Positions 27,274 through 36,116 are shown, counted from the first letter of the stretch. The stretch: DNA of 64,000 nucleotides from Belliella baltica DSM 15883 (GCF_000265405.1 NC_018010.1:3307501-3371500); one strand, 5' to 3'. Made by a program: numbers and translations. Notes: generated from the sequence alone by a model not told the origin.

Positions 27274-27693
27274 TTAATAATCAGCACTTCCAGCACCTAA
27301 CTTAATAATACCTCTTGTAAGATTTTGATAATACGTCCTTCCTACTGGAACCACGTCCTTTCCAACTGTCAATTCTCTTGGATTGATTGATATGATTTCT
27401 TCTAATCTTACAATGTAACTTTAATGAATCCGCATAAAATCATTTAGAGGAAGAACTGATTCAAAATCTTTCAGAATATTCCTCAAAGAATAAACGCTTG
27501 TGCGAGTTACCAAAGTAGTATAGTTGCCATCACCTTTCATCCAAAGAATATCTTCGAACTTTACCTTCACTAGACTTCCCTTACTACGAACAAAAATGGC
27601 ATCTTTAATTAACAATTCACTTTCTAATTCATCTTCCATTTCAGAAGTGTGACCATTTCCGTTGGAATTATAACTTTTTAGTAATTCTTTCAT
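27274..27693 (-). pseudogene. LytTR DNA-binding protein interrupted by one stop codon
   Basis: The frame from ATG 27693 encodes a LytTR domain (IFVRSKGSLVKVKFEDILWMKGDGNYTTLVT) and stops at TAA 27423-27421 after FMRIH. Read through that codon, the same frame continues for 48 residues (SYIVRLEEIISINPREL, then VPVGRTYYQNLTRG), exactly the missing end of a LytTR domain, and stops at 27274. The conserved motif is RIHKSY, so TAA replaces the Lys codon AAA. There is no receiver domain; such stand-alone LytTR proteins are common in Bacteroidota. It is a nonsense pseudogene or a sequencing error. Confidence 0.88.
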
Positions 27694-27817
27694 TTGACCA
27701 ATTGATTAATGATAAATGACTAGCAAACAGAAACTGAACAGGATATTTCACTAGTGTCCTTTTAACATTCTGTTTGATAATAAGTTTTGAAAAAGTTTAA
27801 GAAAGCCTGTCTGAATT

Positions 27818-27825
27818 GAAATTAG
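27818..27825. repeat. 8-base target-site duplication, left side of IS66 copy 2
   Basis: GAAATTAG precedes the left terminal repeat and recurs at 29409-29416. Confidence 0.95.
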
Positions 27826-29408
27826 GTAACTACTCAGGTACATTATTTACTGACCGATATTCAAGTATTTGGAGTCTTGTTGCCCTCTGTGGTGTATTGA
27901 TGCGTATTTGTATGTGAATGTACGAAAATCAGCTTTAAAGTTGGTTTATCCACATTTTTTTGTGGGGAAAAACAGCGTGGATTATTGGTATTCATGGGAT
28001 TATGTGCTGATATTCAGGAAACATTTCTATAGTATATTGGACCACAGGGATACGCTTATTCAGGAACTGATCAAGATGAACCTCCAGCTTATGGAGCAGG
28101 TCAAGTCTTTAAAATCTAGGGTATCCGATTTGGAAAATGAGCTTGCCCGTTACCGTAATCCCAAAAACAGCCGCAACAGCTCGGTTCCCCCTTCAAAAGA
28201 CGAGAACCGCCCCAAAAAAAATCAGAGTCTCCGTCAGGATACAGGGCGCAAAACCGGCGGTCAGCCTGGACACAAAGGCCATACCCTTGAAATGACATCC
28301 TCCCCGGACATAATAGAAAACCACATCCCTTTATTCTGTACCTGCTGTGGTGGTGATCTGTCGGCGGTTCCAGCAGAACTGTCCTCCAAAAGACAGGTCC
28401 TGGATCTTCCTGTGATTAAAGTGGTATGTACCGAGCATAGAATCTTTTCCAAAAACTGTTCCTGTGGAGAAAAGATCAGTGGGTCATTCCCTGACAATAT
28501 CAATGCCCCCATACAGTACGGGAGCGGTGTTGAAACCATTGTCGGTTATCTGCATGCCAGACAGTATGTTCCCTATAGAAGGATGAAAGAACTTCTCAGG
28601 GACTGCTTCGGTATTAATCTCAGCGAGGGGAGTATCGATAACATTATCGGTAGGTTTGCCCGCAAGTCTGCACCAATATATGCAAAGATAAAGACGGCAG
28701 TCTCTAAAAGTCCTGTGATAGGAGCTGACGAGACTGGGGCTAAAGTGGATGGAAACAAACAGTGGGTCTGGACTTATCAGACCGAGGAACTCACCCTGTT
28801 AGCTATATCTGAATCACGTGGACTTAAGGCGATGAATACACATTTTCCCGATGGGTTCGGAAAGGCAGTATTGTGCCACGATGCATGGAGGGCATACTTC
28901 AACTATTCGGAAAACCTGCACCAGCTCTGTTGTGCACATCTGCTTAGGGAGCTCAACTACATTGTTGAACGCTATAAATCTAAATGGGCTGACAGCCTTA
29001 GGGCCCTGTTCAGGGAAGCTATCTCACTGAAGAGAAAACTCAAAAAACTACCAGATCCAGAGAATAGCAGGAGTATTGCTTCCATTGAAGAGAAGATGGA
29101 TAACCTACTCGCCCAACCTGTAGAGTCAAAACATAAAGAAGCAGTATCCCTACAAAAAAGACTCCTGAAATACAGAAAGTCACTTTTTACTTTTCTCTAT
29201 CACCAAAAAGTACCACCGGATAACAATGCCTCTGAAAGAGCCATACGCAACATCAAGGTGAAACAAAAAATATCAGGACAGTTCAAATCCAACAATGGAG
29301 CTGAAAACTTCTGTGTTATAAGATCCGTCGTGGATACCCTGATCAAACGTTCGGGAAATATCTTAGAAAATCTAAATCATATAGCTAATTTACAACCTGA
29401 GTAGTTAC
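27826..29408 (+). mobile_element. IS66-family insertion sequence, copy 2 (intact)
   Basis: This 1583-base element has terminal repeats GTAACTACTCAGGT and 8-base duplications GAAATTAG. It carries one full-length transposase gene and nothing else, as in the ISBst12-like subgroup. It lies 132 bases upstream of the LytTR gene, between it and a PAS-domain gene. It is in inverted orientation to copy 1, about 15.4 kb away. Confidence 0.96.
27962..29404 (+). CDS. tnpC: IS66 family transposase (TnpC), intact
   Basis: It catalyses transposition of the element. I take GTG 27962 (480 aa, MGKNSVDYWYSWDYVLIF); the frame is open to TTG 27869, but that stretch differs by one T from copy 1 and lies close to the terminal repeat. 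The domains in order are an N-terminal coiled coil (IKMNLQLMEQVKSLKSRVSDLENELARY), a Ser/Lys-rich basic region, a zinc-binding domain (FCTCCGG...KNCSCG), and the DDE core: IGADETGA (Asp), CHDAWRAY (Asp) and NNASERAIR (Glu). The TAG stop is inside the right terminal repeat, four bases from the element end. Confidence 0.95.
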   Translation: MGKNSVDYWYSWDYVLIFRKHFYSILDHRDTLIQELIKMNLQLMEQVKSLKSRVSDLENELARYRNPKNSRNSSVPPSKDENRPKKNQSLRQDTGRKTGGQPGHKGHTLEMTSSPDIIENHIPLFCTCCGGDLSAVPAELSSKRQVLDLPVIKVVCTEHRIFSKNCSCGEKISGSFPDNINAPIQYGSGVETIVGYLHARQYVPYRRMKELLRDCFGINLSEGSIDNIIGRFARKSAPIYAKIKTAVSKSPVIGADETGAKVDGNKQWVWTYQTEELTLLAISESRGLKAMNTHFPDGFGKAVLCHDAWRAYFNYSENLHQLCCAHLLRELNYIVERYKSKWADSLRALFREAISLKRKLKKLPDPENSRSIASIEEKMDNLLAQPVESKHKEAVSLQKRLLKYRKSLFTFLYHQKVPPDNNASERAIRNIKVKQKISGQFKSNNGAENFCVIRSVVDTLIKRSGNILENLNHIANLQPE

Positions 29409-29416
29409 GAAATTAG
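29409..29416. repeat. 8-base target-site duplication, right side of IS66 copy 2
   Basis: GAAATTAG is identical to 27818-27825. Confidence 0.95.
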
Positions 29417-29420
29417 AAAT

Positions 29421-29454
29421 AAAAAAACCAGGCGAAAAATTTCACCTGGGTTTA
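29421..29454 (-). terminator. Putative terminator of the PAS-domain gene
   Basis: On the minus strand an imperfect stem of AAACCCAGGTGAAA against TTTCGCCTGGTTT (one bulge, one mismatch) is followed by TTTTTATTTC. It lies 32 bases past the gene stop. Confidence 0.6.
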
Positions 29455-29485
29455 AAATATCACGATAACATTATGAAAAACTGTC

Positions 29486-30811
29486 TTAATCAAACTCGTT
29501 AACTTTTCTGGCATTTTCACGAATCACCATATCAAGTTCTTGAGCTAATGGCTTTAAATACGAGAAGTACTTGGTGTTTTCTGCATCCAATTGTTTTTTA
29601 TCTATTAGGTCCAACAAGCCCAACATGGATGAAAGTGGTGACCTTAAAAGATGGGATTGGATATAAGCAACTTCTCTTAGCACTTTATTTTTTTCTTCAA
29701 CTCTTTTGAATTCTAATTTCTTTTCCTCAATGTTTTTATTCGCATAAACAAAACCAATTACTTTTTTATCTGAATTGAATAATGGGAAAAATTTATGTTC
29801 AAACCAAAGTTCTTTGCCTGTTCTACTGTTTATCACCTCTTTTTCGTATGTGATAGACTTACCAGAAAATACAGTTTCTAAATCTTTTAAAAATTGCTCC
29901 TCCAAACCAGATAAGAGATAGGGTAAAAAATCATCTTTTTCTTTTAATTCCTTCTTAAAATGTGATTTGACCAGTTTTTTAGCATTTTCATTAAATGAAA
30001 GAATATTTAACTCTAAATCTACCAAAAAATAACTTTCGTCTGCGTGTTCTAAGATAGATTTTAAATTCATCTGTGCTTCGAAAACAGCCAATTCATTCAT
30101 TTTATCTTTTGTAATATCTTTCATTATCACATGCATTTCTTCATGCTGACAAACGATAAATACCTTAAACCACCTCTCCAAATCTACTCTTCTCTCTTCA
30201 AAAACAATAATTTCGTTCTCTTCTCTAGCCTTTTTAAACTGTAAGGCCGATTGATGCAATTTGTTATTTGGATAGACATGCCAAATTGTCTTTTTCAAAA
30301 GTGAATTGCTACACTTACCAAAAAACTTCTGGGCAGCATCGTTTACAAAAGTGATCTCCCATTGTTCATTTAACTTGAAGTAAATATTCTCAATAATGCT
30401 TAAATCAAAACCTGACTTTTTATAAATCTCTTCAATCTCACTCTTTCCTGTCGCATCATTGCTAAATTCATAACCGATACCTAATACCCCTTCTATATCC
30501 CCTTCATCAGACTTCAGAATTGAAAATTCCCAATTCAGCTTCTTTTGATTAGACAGATTCAAAAAAACCTGTTTGCTTTTATTTGGAGTCTCTAATAAAT
30601 CAGATAATAAAAATTCAAAAAGTCCATGGTCTTCTTTGTCCAAAAAGTTTGAAAAATTATGAATGTAAAATTCTTTCTTAAAAAGCGGAAACTCCATTTC
30701 AAATTTCTTTCCAATAAAATTGACCTGTCCATTCACATCCAATCCCACCACATAAAGCTGTGTAGAGTTGATCAAATAATCGGGAATCATTTTGTCAATT
30801 ACAGGACTCAT
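29486..30811 (-). CDS. PAS-domain sensor protein with histidine-phosphoacceptor helix but no ATPase domain
   Basis: This 441 aa protein starts at ATG 30811; the frame is open to TTG 30871. It contains three PAS-like units (around residues 15-120, 145-245 and 255-370; e.g. WEITFVNDAAQKFFG and LVDLELNILSFNENAKKLV). A helix, VAYIQSHLLRSPLSSMLGLLDL, follows; this is the H-box of HisKA domains with the candidate phospho-His. The chain ends about 50 residues later, before any HATPase domain. It is therefore a truncated kinase or a scaffold working with another kinase. No response regulator is adjacent; the broken LytTR gene lies beyond the IS. Confidence 0.75.
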   Translation of the reverse strand: MSPVIDKMIPDYLINSTQLYVVGLDVNGQVNFIGKKFEMEFPLFKKEFYIHNFSNFLDKEDHGLFEFLLSDLLETPNKSKQVFLNLSNQKKLNWEFSILKSDEGDIEGVLGIGYEFSNDATGKSEIEEIYKKSGFDLSIIENIYFKLNEQWEITFVNDAAQKFFGKCSNSLLKKTIWHVYPNNKLHQSALQFKKAREENEIIVFEERRVDLERWFKVFIVCQHEEMHVIMKDITKDKMNELAVFEAQMNLKSILEHADESYFLVDLELNILSFNENAKKLVKSHFKKELKEKDDFLPYLLSGLEEQFLKDLETVFSGKSITYEKEVINSRTGKELWFEHKFFPLFNSDKKVIGFVYANKNIEEKKLEFKRVEEKNKVLREVAYIQSHLLRSPLSSMLGLLDLIDKKQLDAENTKYFSYLKPLAQELDMVIRENARKVNEFD

Positions 30812-31095
30812 TTGAATATCTTTGGTCTTACCAAATGTTGGAGTAAACAAATATTTTTCTACTTTCTTCAAGTATTTGATTGCAAGATAAAATAATTTAA
30901 TCGAAAAATAAAAATTTGTAAATCATTAATTATCAAAATTTTATAACTTTTTTATTGGTAAAAATAACGATTCATTTTGAATTTATAAAAATCCTTTTCC
31001 TAGTAGAAAAAATGGTTTTTACATTAATTGTGAATTTTACAGCATCATCTTTAAATCTTCCGTTAGATTCAAATATGTATCAAAATCATCAGCAA

Positions 31096-31434
31096 ATGAA
31101 AAACCTTTTGATTCTTCTTTTCCTTTTTACCTTTTCAGTTCATTTTAATTATGGACAAAAAGTCCATGCGGTAGAATATGAAAATCAGGCAGATATCAAG
31201 GTGTTTGTCGTCCAATATGAAAATCAAGCAGACCTAAAAGTATTCAAAGTAAATTATGAAAATCAAGCTGATGGAAACGAAGGAAAATGGTTTTTTACAA
31301 ATTATCCAAATCAAGCCAAAAAGAAAGTGTTCTTCGTGAAATATCAAAATCAAGCAGATATAAAAGTCTTTTTTGTAAAATACCAAAATCAAGCTGGATG
31401 GCTAAATAGAGCTAAAATGCATCTTTTATATTAG
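31096..31434 (+). CDS. Secreted five-repeat protein of DUF6150 / septoil-knot type
   Basis: This 112 aa protein starts at ATG 31096 with a signal peptide (MKNLLILLFLFTFSVHFNYG); the longer open frame upstream is not protein-like. The mature part of about 90 aa is made of five repeats of the form V.Y.NQADxKVF (VEYENQADIKVF, VQYENQADLKVF, VNYENQAD, TNYPNQAKKKVF, VKYQNQADIKVF and a final KYQNQAG). This matches the small Bacteroidota family described as DUF6150 or 7(1) septoil knot, as I recall it. The role is unknown; it is probably periplasmic or exported. Confidence 0.8.
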   Translation: MKNLLILLFLFTFSVHFNYGQKVHAVEYENQADIKVFVVQYENQADLKVFKVNYENQADGNEGKWFFTNYPNQAKKKVFFVKYQNQADIKVFFVKYQNQAGWLNRAKMHLLY

Positions 31435-31458
31435 GGCAGCTAAGCATTCCTAAACATA

Positions 31459-31788
31459 TTACGCTTTCTTCACAAATTCGCTTTTCAATGCCATAGAGCC
31501 GAAGCCTTCAATCTTACAATCAATATTATGGTCACCTTCGACTAATCGGATGTTTTTCACTTTTGTCCCTGCTTTAATCGATTTTGGCGCTCCTTTGACA
31601 GGCAAATCTTTTACAACAACTACAGCATCGCCATCTTGTAAAACTGCTCCATTTGCATCTTTCACAACAAAAGCTTCTTCAGGTTGCTCAATTTTCCATT
31701 CAAAACCACATTCAGGACAAGTTAGTCCATTTTCTGTTTCATATCCGTAAGGAGAATTGCATGATGGGCAGTTGGGGATTTTTTCCAT
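31459..31788 (-). CDS. yjdM: YjdM/PhnA-type zinc-ribbon protein
   Basis: This 109 aa protein has an N-terminal zinc ribbon with CPSC (Cys7, Cys10) and CPEC (Cys24, Cys27), followed by the PhnA domain: [33 protein letters not shown] and [15 protein letters not shown]. Despite the name PhnA it is not phosphonoacetate hydrolase and its function is unsettled. It starts at ATG 31788 and stands alone. Confidence 0.93.
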   Translation of the reverse strand: MEKIPNCPSCNSPYGYETENGLTCPECGFEWKIEQPEEAFVVKDANGAVLQDGDAVVVVKDLPVKGAPKSIKAGTKVKNIRLVEGDHNIDCKIEGFGSMALKSEFVKKA

Positions 31789-31902
31789 AAGACAAAGATA
31801 ATTATTCTAAATCCAAATCTGTTAATTTCATTAGTCAGGAATCTTGCATAATTTTTATAGATGAAATGGTAACTTTACTAGATCAAGAAAAATTGATCCA
31901 TC

Positions 31903-32454
31903 ATGAGTGTTTCACAAAGATATATTTCAGAATTAGAACAAATTTCCAAGGAGGTGAAAAGTAGTTTTTCAAGTCTTTCAAAGGAAGTACTTTATCAAAA
32001 ACCTGATCCAAAAAAATGGAGCATCGCAGAAAATCTAGAACATATCATTGTTTTGAATAGCAGCTATTTCCCCATATTCCAGAGACTTAAAAATGGAAAC
32101 CTAAACAATGCTTTTGTCTCAAAAATTTCGTTTTTCTCAAGAGTTATTGGAGACATGATTTTTAAATCTGTTTCTGATGGAGGAAAAAGAAAAGTAAAAA
32201 CTTTCCCACTTTGGGAACCACAGCTTAATTCTGAGAAAGAGTCTGAAATTTTAGAGAAATTTTCCCAACATCAAATAGAGTTAGCGGAATGGATAAAGGA
32301 GTTAAACCCATTCATTGAAAAGAAAACAATCATTCACTCTCCAGCTAATAAACTAATTGTATACGCATTGGATAAAGCATTTGAAATCATCATAGCGCAT
32401 GAAAAAAGACATTTGGATCAGGCAAAAAACGTACTAATTCAAATTCAAAACTGA
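31903..32454 (+). CDS. DinB superfamily protein
   Basis: This 183 aa four-helix DinB/YfiT-like protein starts at ATG 31903. Metal-ligand histidines are visible in WSIAENLEHIIVLN and HEKRHLDQA, the usual three-His pattern of the fold. Some family members are bacillithiol or other thiol transferases; the substrate here cannot be told. Confidence 0.85.
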   Translation: MSVSQRYISELEQISKEVKSSFSSLSKEVLYQKPDPKKWSIAENLEHIIVLNSSYFPIFQRLKNGNLNNAFVSKISFFSRVIGDMIFKSVSDGGKRKVKTFPLWEPQLNSEKESEILEKFSQHQIELAEWIKELNPFIEKKTIIHSPANKLIVYALDKAFEIIIAHEKRHLDQAKNVLIQIQN

Positions 32455-32455
32455 A

Positions 32456-32490
32456 TAAAAAACCCTCAGCTCTTGTGAACTGAGGGTTTC
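32456..32490. terminator. Bidirectional terminator between dinB-type and TPR genes
   Basis: A nine-pair stem AACCCTCAG / CTGAGGGTT (32461-32469, 32480-32488) with a ten-base loop has an A-run on the left and T bases on the right. It sits between two convergent genes. Confidence 0.85.
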
Positions 32491-32510
32491 AATTTTTCAG
32501 AATATAAATT

Positions 32511-33209
32511 TTATAATCCTTTAAGACCTTCTTTTGCCAAATTGAAATTCGGCTCTAAAGCCAATGCTTCCTCAAAAGCTTTTCTTGCATCCTCCTTACT
32601 TCCTTGCTCAATATAAACTAAGCCTTTCAAATTGAATGCTGCTGCTTTCATGCTTACTTCTTGCGTTTCATTATTTTCAATAGGGAAACCTAATTTTTGC
32701 TCAGCAGATTTGGTATTTTTCACAATCATATTGATAGAATTCAAGGCTTCTTCATGCTTTTTAAGAGAATACTGTAAGTAGGCAGTTTTATAAAGCGAAA
32801 AAATATCATCTGTCAAAAGGTGTAACCTTTCAAATTGAGTCAAAGCCCTATCCAATGCACCAATTTGTTCCAAAGAATATGCAGCAACTTCCAAAGCTTC
32901 AATACTTCTATCATTTACCTGTAACACATCTAGCGCTGCCAAAGCAGCCCCACTGAACTGATTACTTTCAAAATAAAGCGTTGCCAAAAGTTCGCCGTAC
33001 CTAGAATTAGTCGGATTTCTTTCAATCAATCCAATTAAGGTCATTCTTGCTACAGCAAGGTCATTATATCTTAATGCCAATTGATAAACGCGTTGATCTC
33101 TTTCATTTTTTTCACGAAGTGTTTCCACCCCAGGAGTAGCCGCATCTTGCGCGAAAGATGATGAAATCGATAAAGTCAAGATGACTAGGAGTAATTTAAT
33201 TTTGTTCAT
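32511..33209 (-). CDS. Secreted TPR-repeat protein
   Basis: This 232 aa protein has a signal peptide (MNKIKLLLVILTLSISSSFAQ) and at least four tetratricopeptide repeats (e.g. NLKGLVYIEQGSKEDARKAF, EALEVAAYSLEQIGALDRAL). It is likely a periplasmic scaffold. It follows cca by eight bases on the same strand and so is probably co-transcribed with it. Confidence 0.8.
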   Translation of the reverse strand: MNKIKLLLVILTLSISSSFAQDAATPGVETLREKNERDQRVYQLALRYNDLAVARMTLIGLIERNPTNSRYGELLATLYFESNQFSGAALAALDVLQVNDRSIEALEVAAYSLEQIGALDRALTQFERLHLLTDDIFSLYKTAYLQYSLKKHEEALNSINMIVKNTKSAEQKLGFPIENNETQEVSMKAAAFNLKGLVYIEQGSKEDARKAFEEALALEPNFNLAKEGLKGL

Positions 33210-33217
33210 AATGTGAT

Positions 33218-34633
33218 TTATTTGCTTTTCAGCCCTCTTTTTTCTGCTAAACGGTATAATAACTGTAAAGCTTCTTCTTTATTGTTTTGAATTTGTCCCT
33301 CAAGAATTGCTTCTTTTATATCTTCTTTGAGCTCACCAATGATTTTTGAAGGTTCGAGATCAAAAATAGACATAATTTCTTCTCCTGAAACAGGCGGCTG
33401 AAAATTTCTTACATGATCTTTTTCTTCTACCTCCAAAATTCTCTGCTCAACCTTATCAAAATTGGCCAGATACTTCTGAACCTTGTTGTTGTTTTTGGAT
33501 GTGACATCTGCTCTACAGAGCTTCATCAAATCATCAACATCATCTCCGGCGTCAAAAAGCAATCTTCTCACAGCTGAATCTGTTACCTTATCACTTACAA
33601 GTGCAATTGGCCTTAGATGAAGGCGAACTAATTTTTGAACATACTTCATACGCTCGTCCATGGGCAATTTCAGCCTTCTGAAAATCGAAGGAGTCATCCT
33701 AGCGCCTTTATCTTCATGTCCATGAAAAGTCCATCCTACTTTTTGATTGAAACGTTTGGTGACAGGCTTGGCAATATCATGCATGATTGCTGCCCAACGT
33801 AACCAAAGGTCATCTGTAAAAACAGTTATATTATCCAACACTTGAAGCGTGTGATAAAAATTATCTTTATGTGATTTATCTCCTACAGAATCTACACCTT
33901 GCAGTTCAACCATTTCTGGAAAAAATTGATGTAACAATTTACTAGCGAAAAGAAGCTTAAAACCATAAGATGGTTTTTCTGCCAAGATTATTTTATTCAA
34001 TTCGTCAATAATTCTTTCACCAGAAATGATGCGCAGTCTCTCTGCATTTTGAATCAATCCGTCAAATGTATCAGCATCAATATCAAAATTCAATTGTGTA
34101 GCAAATCGAATAGCTCGCATCATTCTCAAAGGATCGTCAGAAAAAGTAATATTTGAATCCGTTGGAGTTTTGATAATTTTTCTTTTGATATCTTTCAGAC
34201 CATTAAAAGGATCAATTAATTCTCCAAATCGAGATTCATTGAGGCAGATCGCCATTGCATTGATGGTAAAATCTCTTCTTTCTTGATCTTCCTGTAAAGT
34301 ACCATCTTCCACAAGTGGTTTTCTGGAATCAGTTCGATAAGATTCTTTTCTTGCTCCTACAAATTCTAATTCGTAATCATCTAGCTTAATCATCGCTGTT
34401 CCAAAGTTCTTAAAAACCGAAAGTGGAACATGCTTTCCAAAGCTCTCCGAAACTTGAGTCGCTAATGCTATTCCTGAACCTACACAAACAAAATCCAGAT
34501 CCTTACAAGGTCTTCCCATTATCAAATCTCGGACATAACCACCTACAACATAGGTCTCTAAACCCATTGTATCAGCAATTTTTCCAACTTGACGAAAAAT
34601 AGGAAGTGTATCTAACTGTACTTTGAAGTTCAT
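33218..34633 (-). CDS. cca: CCA tRNA nucleotidyltransferase with HD domain
   Basis: It adds CCA to tRNA 3' ends. The 471 aa protein has the class II nucleotidyltransferase head: GGYVRDLIMGR with catalytic DLDFV, then RRDFTINAMAI and DPLRMMRAIRFATQL. An HD phosphohydrolase domain follows (AAIMHDIAKPVTK). Poly(A) polymerases are similar, but the HD domain and single copy favour the CCA enzyme. Its start overlaps the stop of the upstream gene by four bases (ATGA). Confidence 0.9.
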   Translation of the reverse strand: MNFKVQLDTLPIFRQVGKIADTMGLETYVVGGYVRDLIMGRPCKDLDFVCVGSGIALATQVSESFGKHVPLSVFKNFGTAMIKLDDYELEFVGARKESYRTDSRKPLVEDGTLQEDQERRDFTINAMAICLNESRFGELIDPFNGLKDIKRKIIKTPTDSNITFSDDPLRMMRAIRFATQLNFDIDADTFDGLIQNAERLRIISGERIIDELNKIILAEKPSYGFKLLFASKLLHQFFPEMVELQGVDSVGDKSHKDNFYHTLQVLDNITVFTDDLWLRWAAIMHDIAKPVTKRFNQKVGWTFHGHEDKGARMTPSIFRRLKLPMDERMKYVQKLVRLHLRPIALVSDKVTDSAVRRLLFDAGDDVDDLMKLCRADVTSKNNNKVQKYLANFDKVEQRILEVEEKDHVRNFQPPVSGEEIMSIFDLEPSKIIGELKEDIKEAILEGQIQNNKEEALQLLYRLAEKRGLKSK

Positions 34634-35142
34634 GCTTTAATAATTTTCACATCTCCATCAGGACTCAAAAACATCTCTTTGACATCTGGGCCAAAAAGAG
34701 GAAATCTTTCCTTTGTTTCAAAATCCGCATTTCCATCTTCTTTTTCTTGATAAATAACAGGCTGACCAAAAGCAAAAAGCACCTTATTCCAAAAGTCATT
34801 TCTAATCATGGCAAATTTAATATTCCCATCTACTTTTGGGCATTTTTGAAGCACTCGATTGACGGGACTATGGTAAATTGTCGCCTTTGTAGCGTATTCA
34901 ACAATATCTAAAGAAACCTCGGAGAATTGTTCGGTTACAGATCTGATTTGAAATAAATCGAAAAGTAAAAATATTCCATTTGAAGAATCAACTTCTTCAT
35001 TCCACCTTGATGGCGTAATCAATTCTAAAATCTTTCCATTTCCCTCTTTGATCGACACCCGACCATTAGATTTAATATATTTGGCTACCTCTGTATTTTC
35101 CACTTTTATCAAAATTTCTCCAAAAATACGGGAGATTATCAA
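34630..35142 (-). CDS. Uncharacterised protein coupled to cca
   Basis: I do not recognise this 170 aa protein with certainty. It is soluble, without signal or membrane segments. The motif YHSPVNRVLQKCP and the end IRNDFWNKVLFAFGQPVIYQ recall Sua5/YrdC-type folds, but the canonical nucleotide-binding residues of that family are not evident. The start is uncertain: TTG 35142 is the longest, GTG 35103 is also possible, and no ATG is near. It overlaps cca by four bases, so a role in tRNA processing is an inference from coupling. Confidence 0.55.
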   Translation of the reverse strand: MIISRIFGEILIKVENTEVAKYIKSNGRVSIKEGNGKILELITPSRWNEEVDSSNGIFLLFDLFQIRSVTEQFSEVSLDIVEYATKATIYHSPVNRVLQKCPKVDGNIKFAMIRNDFWNKVLFAFGQPVIYQEKEDGNADFETKERFPLFGPDVKEMFLSPDGDVKIIKA

Positions 35143-35183
35143 GAAATGGGGTGGAATTTAAGAAAATATGAGAACGAGCTCAA

Positions 35184-35879
35184 TTAATCTTCATTATTCA
35201 AGCCCAAAATAAAATCAACAGCTAGTTGTGCATGCAACTGAGTTGTAGTAATCAAAGGGAATACTGTTTCCTCTTGCTTGATCAAAAGAGGTAATTCTGT
35301 GCAACCCATAATCATTCCCTCGGCGCCTTTATGAGCCAATAAGGACATCTGTTTTTCATAAAAACTCTTAGCCTCTTTTGTAAATTTCCCTAAAGTCAGC
35401 TCTTTGGAAACATAATAATGTGATTGATCCAAGTAATCTGATTCAGGTATGATGATTTTGATTCCGTAATGCTTTTTCAAAAATCCTGGAATAAAATCTC
35501 CAGTCATAGTAGGTTTATTTCCAAGCAATCCAAGAGTATTTAATCCAAGCTTTTGAGCCTCCTTGCCTATTGCTTCAGCGATGTGTAAGATTGGAATGTT
35601 GATTTGTGGCTGCACAATTTCATATACCATGTGAGGAGTATTTGCGCAAATAATGATCGCCTCTGCGCCTGCTTGCTCGAGCTTTTGTGCTACATCTAAA
35701 TATTTGGCTATGATTTTATTTTTATTTTGCTCTCGCATCAGTTGGATATTGATACTGTGCAAGATCAGAGGAGGGTTTTGATCTTCGCCAATAACCTCAC
35801 CTACCAATTCATTGATCAACCTGTAATATTCTATTGTGGAATGCCAAGAGGTACCACCTATCATACCGAGTGTTTTCAT
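35184..35879 (-). CDS. Aspartate/glutamate racemase family protein
   Basis: This 231 aa cofactor-independent racemase starts at ATG 35879 (MKTLGMIGGTSWHST), which matches the family N-terminus; the frame is open to 36011, but that extension is unlike the family. Catalytic cysteines are Cys78 (IIICANTPHM) and Cys193 (IMGCTELPLL). It resembles YgeA-type broad amino-acid racemases, so the substrate is not certain. Confidence 0.88.
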   Translation of the reverse strand: MKTLGMIGGTSWHSTIEYYRLINELVGEVIGEDQNPPLILHSINIQLMREQNKNKIIAKYLDVAQKLEQAGAEAIIICANTPHMVYEIVQPQINIPILHIAEAIGKEAQKLGLNTLGLLGNKPTMTGDFIPGFLKKHYGIKIIIPESDYLDQSHYYVSKELTLGKFTKEAKSFYEKQMSLLAHKGAEGMIMGCTELPLLIKQEETVFPLITTTQLHAQLAVDFILGLNNED

Positions 35880-36116
35880 AAAAATGAATTTCGTGATTTT
35901 CTCCAAATATTTAAGTGACAAAACACACCTAAAAATAAAATGATCATGTAATATACTTTTGAGATTCATATTCTTCACCAAATCCAAAAAAGCGGTTTTA
36001 CATGAATTCAATATTATCGATCGAATATCTTTGAATCAAGCGATTTGAAAACACTCTACCAAAAATTCTACTTAAAGCTTTTTTCAAAAGATCACCTTCC
36101 AAGTGGATTATTTCCC

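Noticed and set aside
28116..28758. Open frames on the minus strand within the intact transposase gene
   Set aside because: They are antisense shadows of the transposase; the same frames appear antisense in copy 1 and encode no known domain.
10822..29408. Composite transposon formed by the two IS66 copies carrying the antiporter genes
   Set aside because: Each copy has its own matching 8-base duplication, showing separate insertions. A composite transposon would share one duplication at the outer ends, and the enclosed genes are core metabolism.
30955..31095. 47-residue extension of the repeat protein
   Set aside because: The signal peptide begins at the internal ATG 31096; the upstream part is AT-rich leader without protein-like character.
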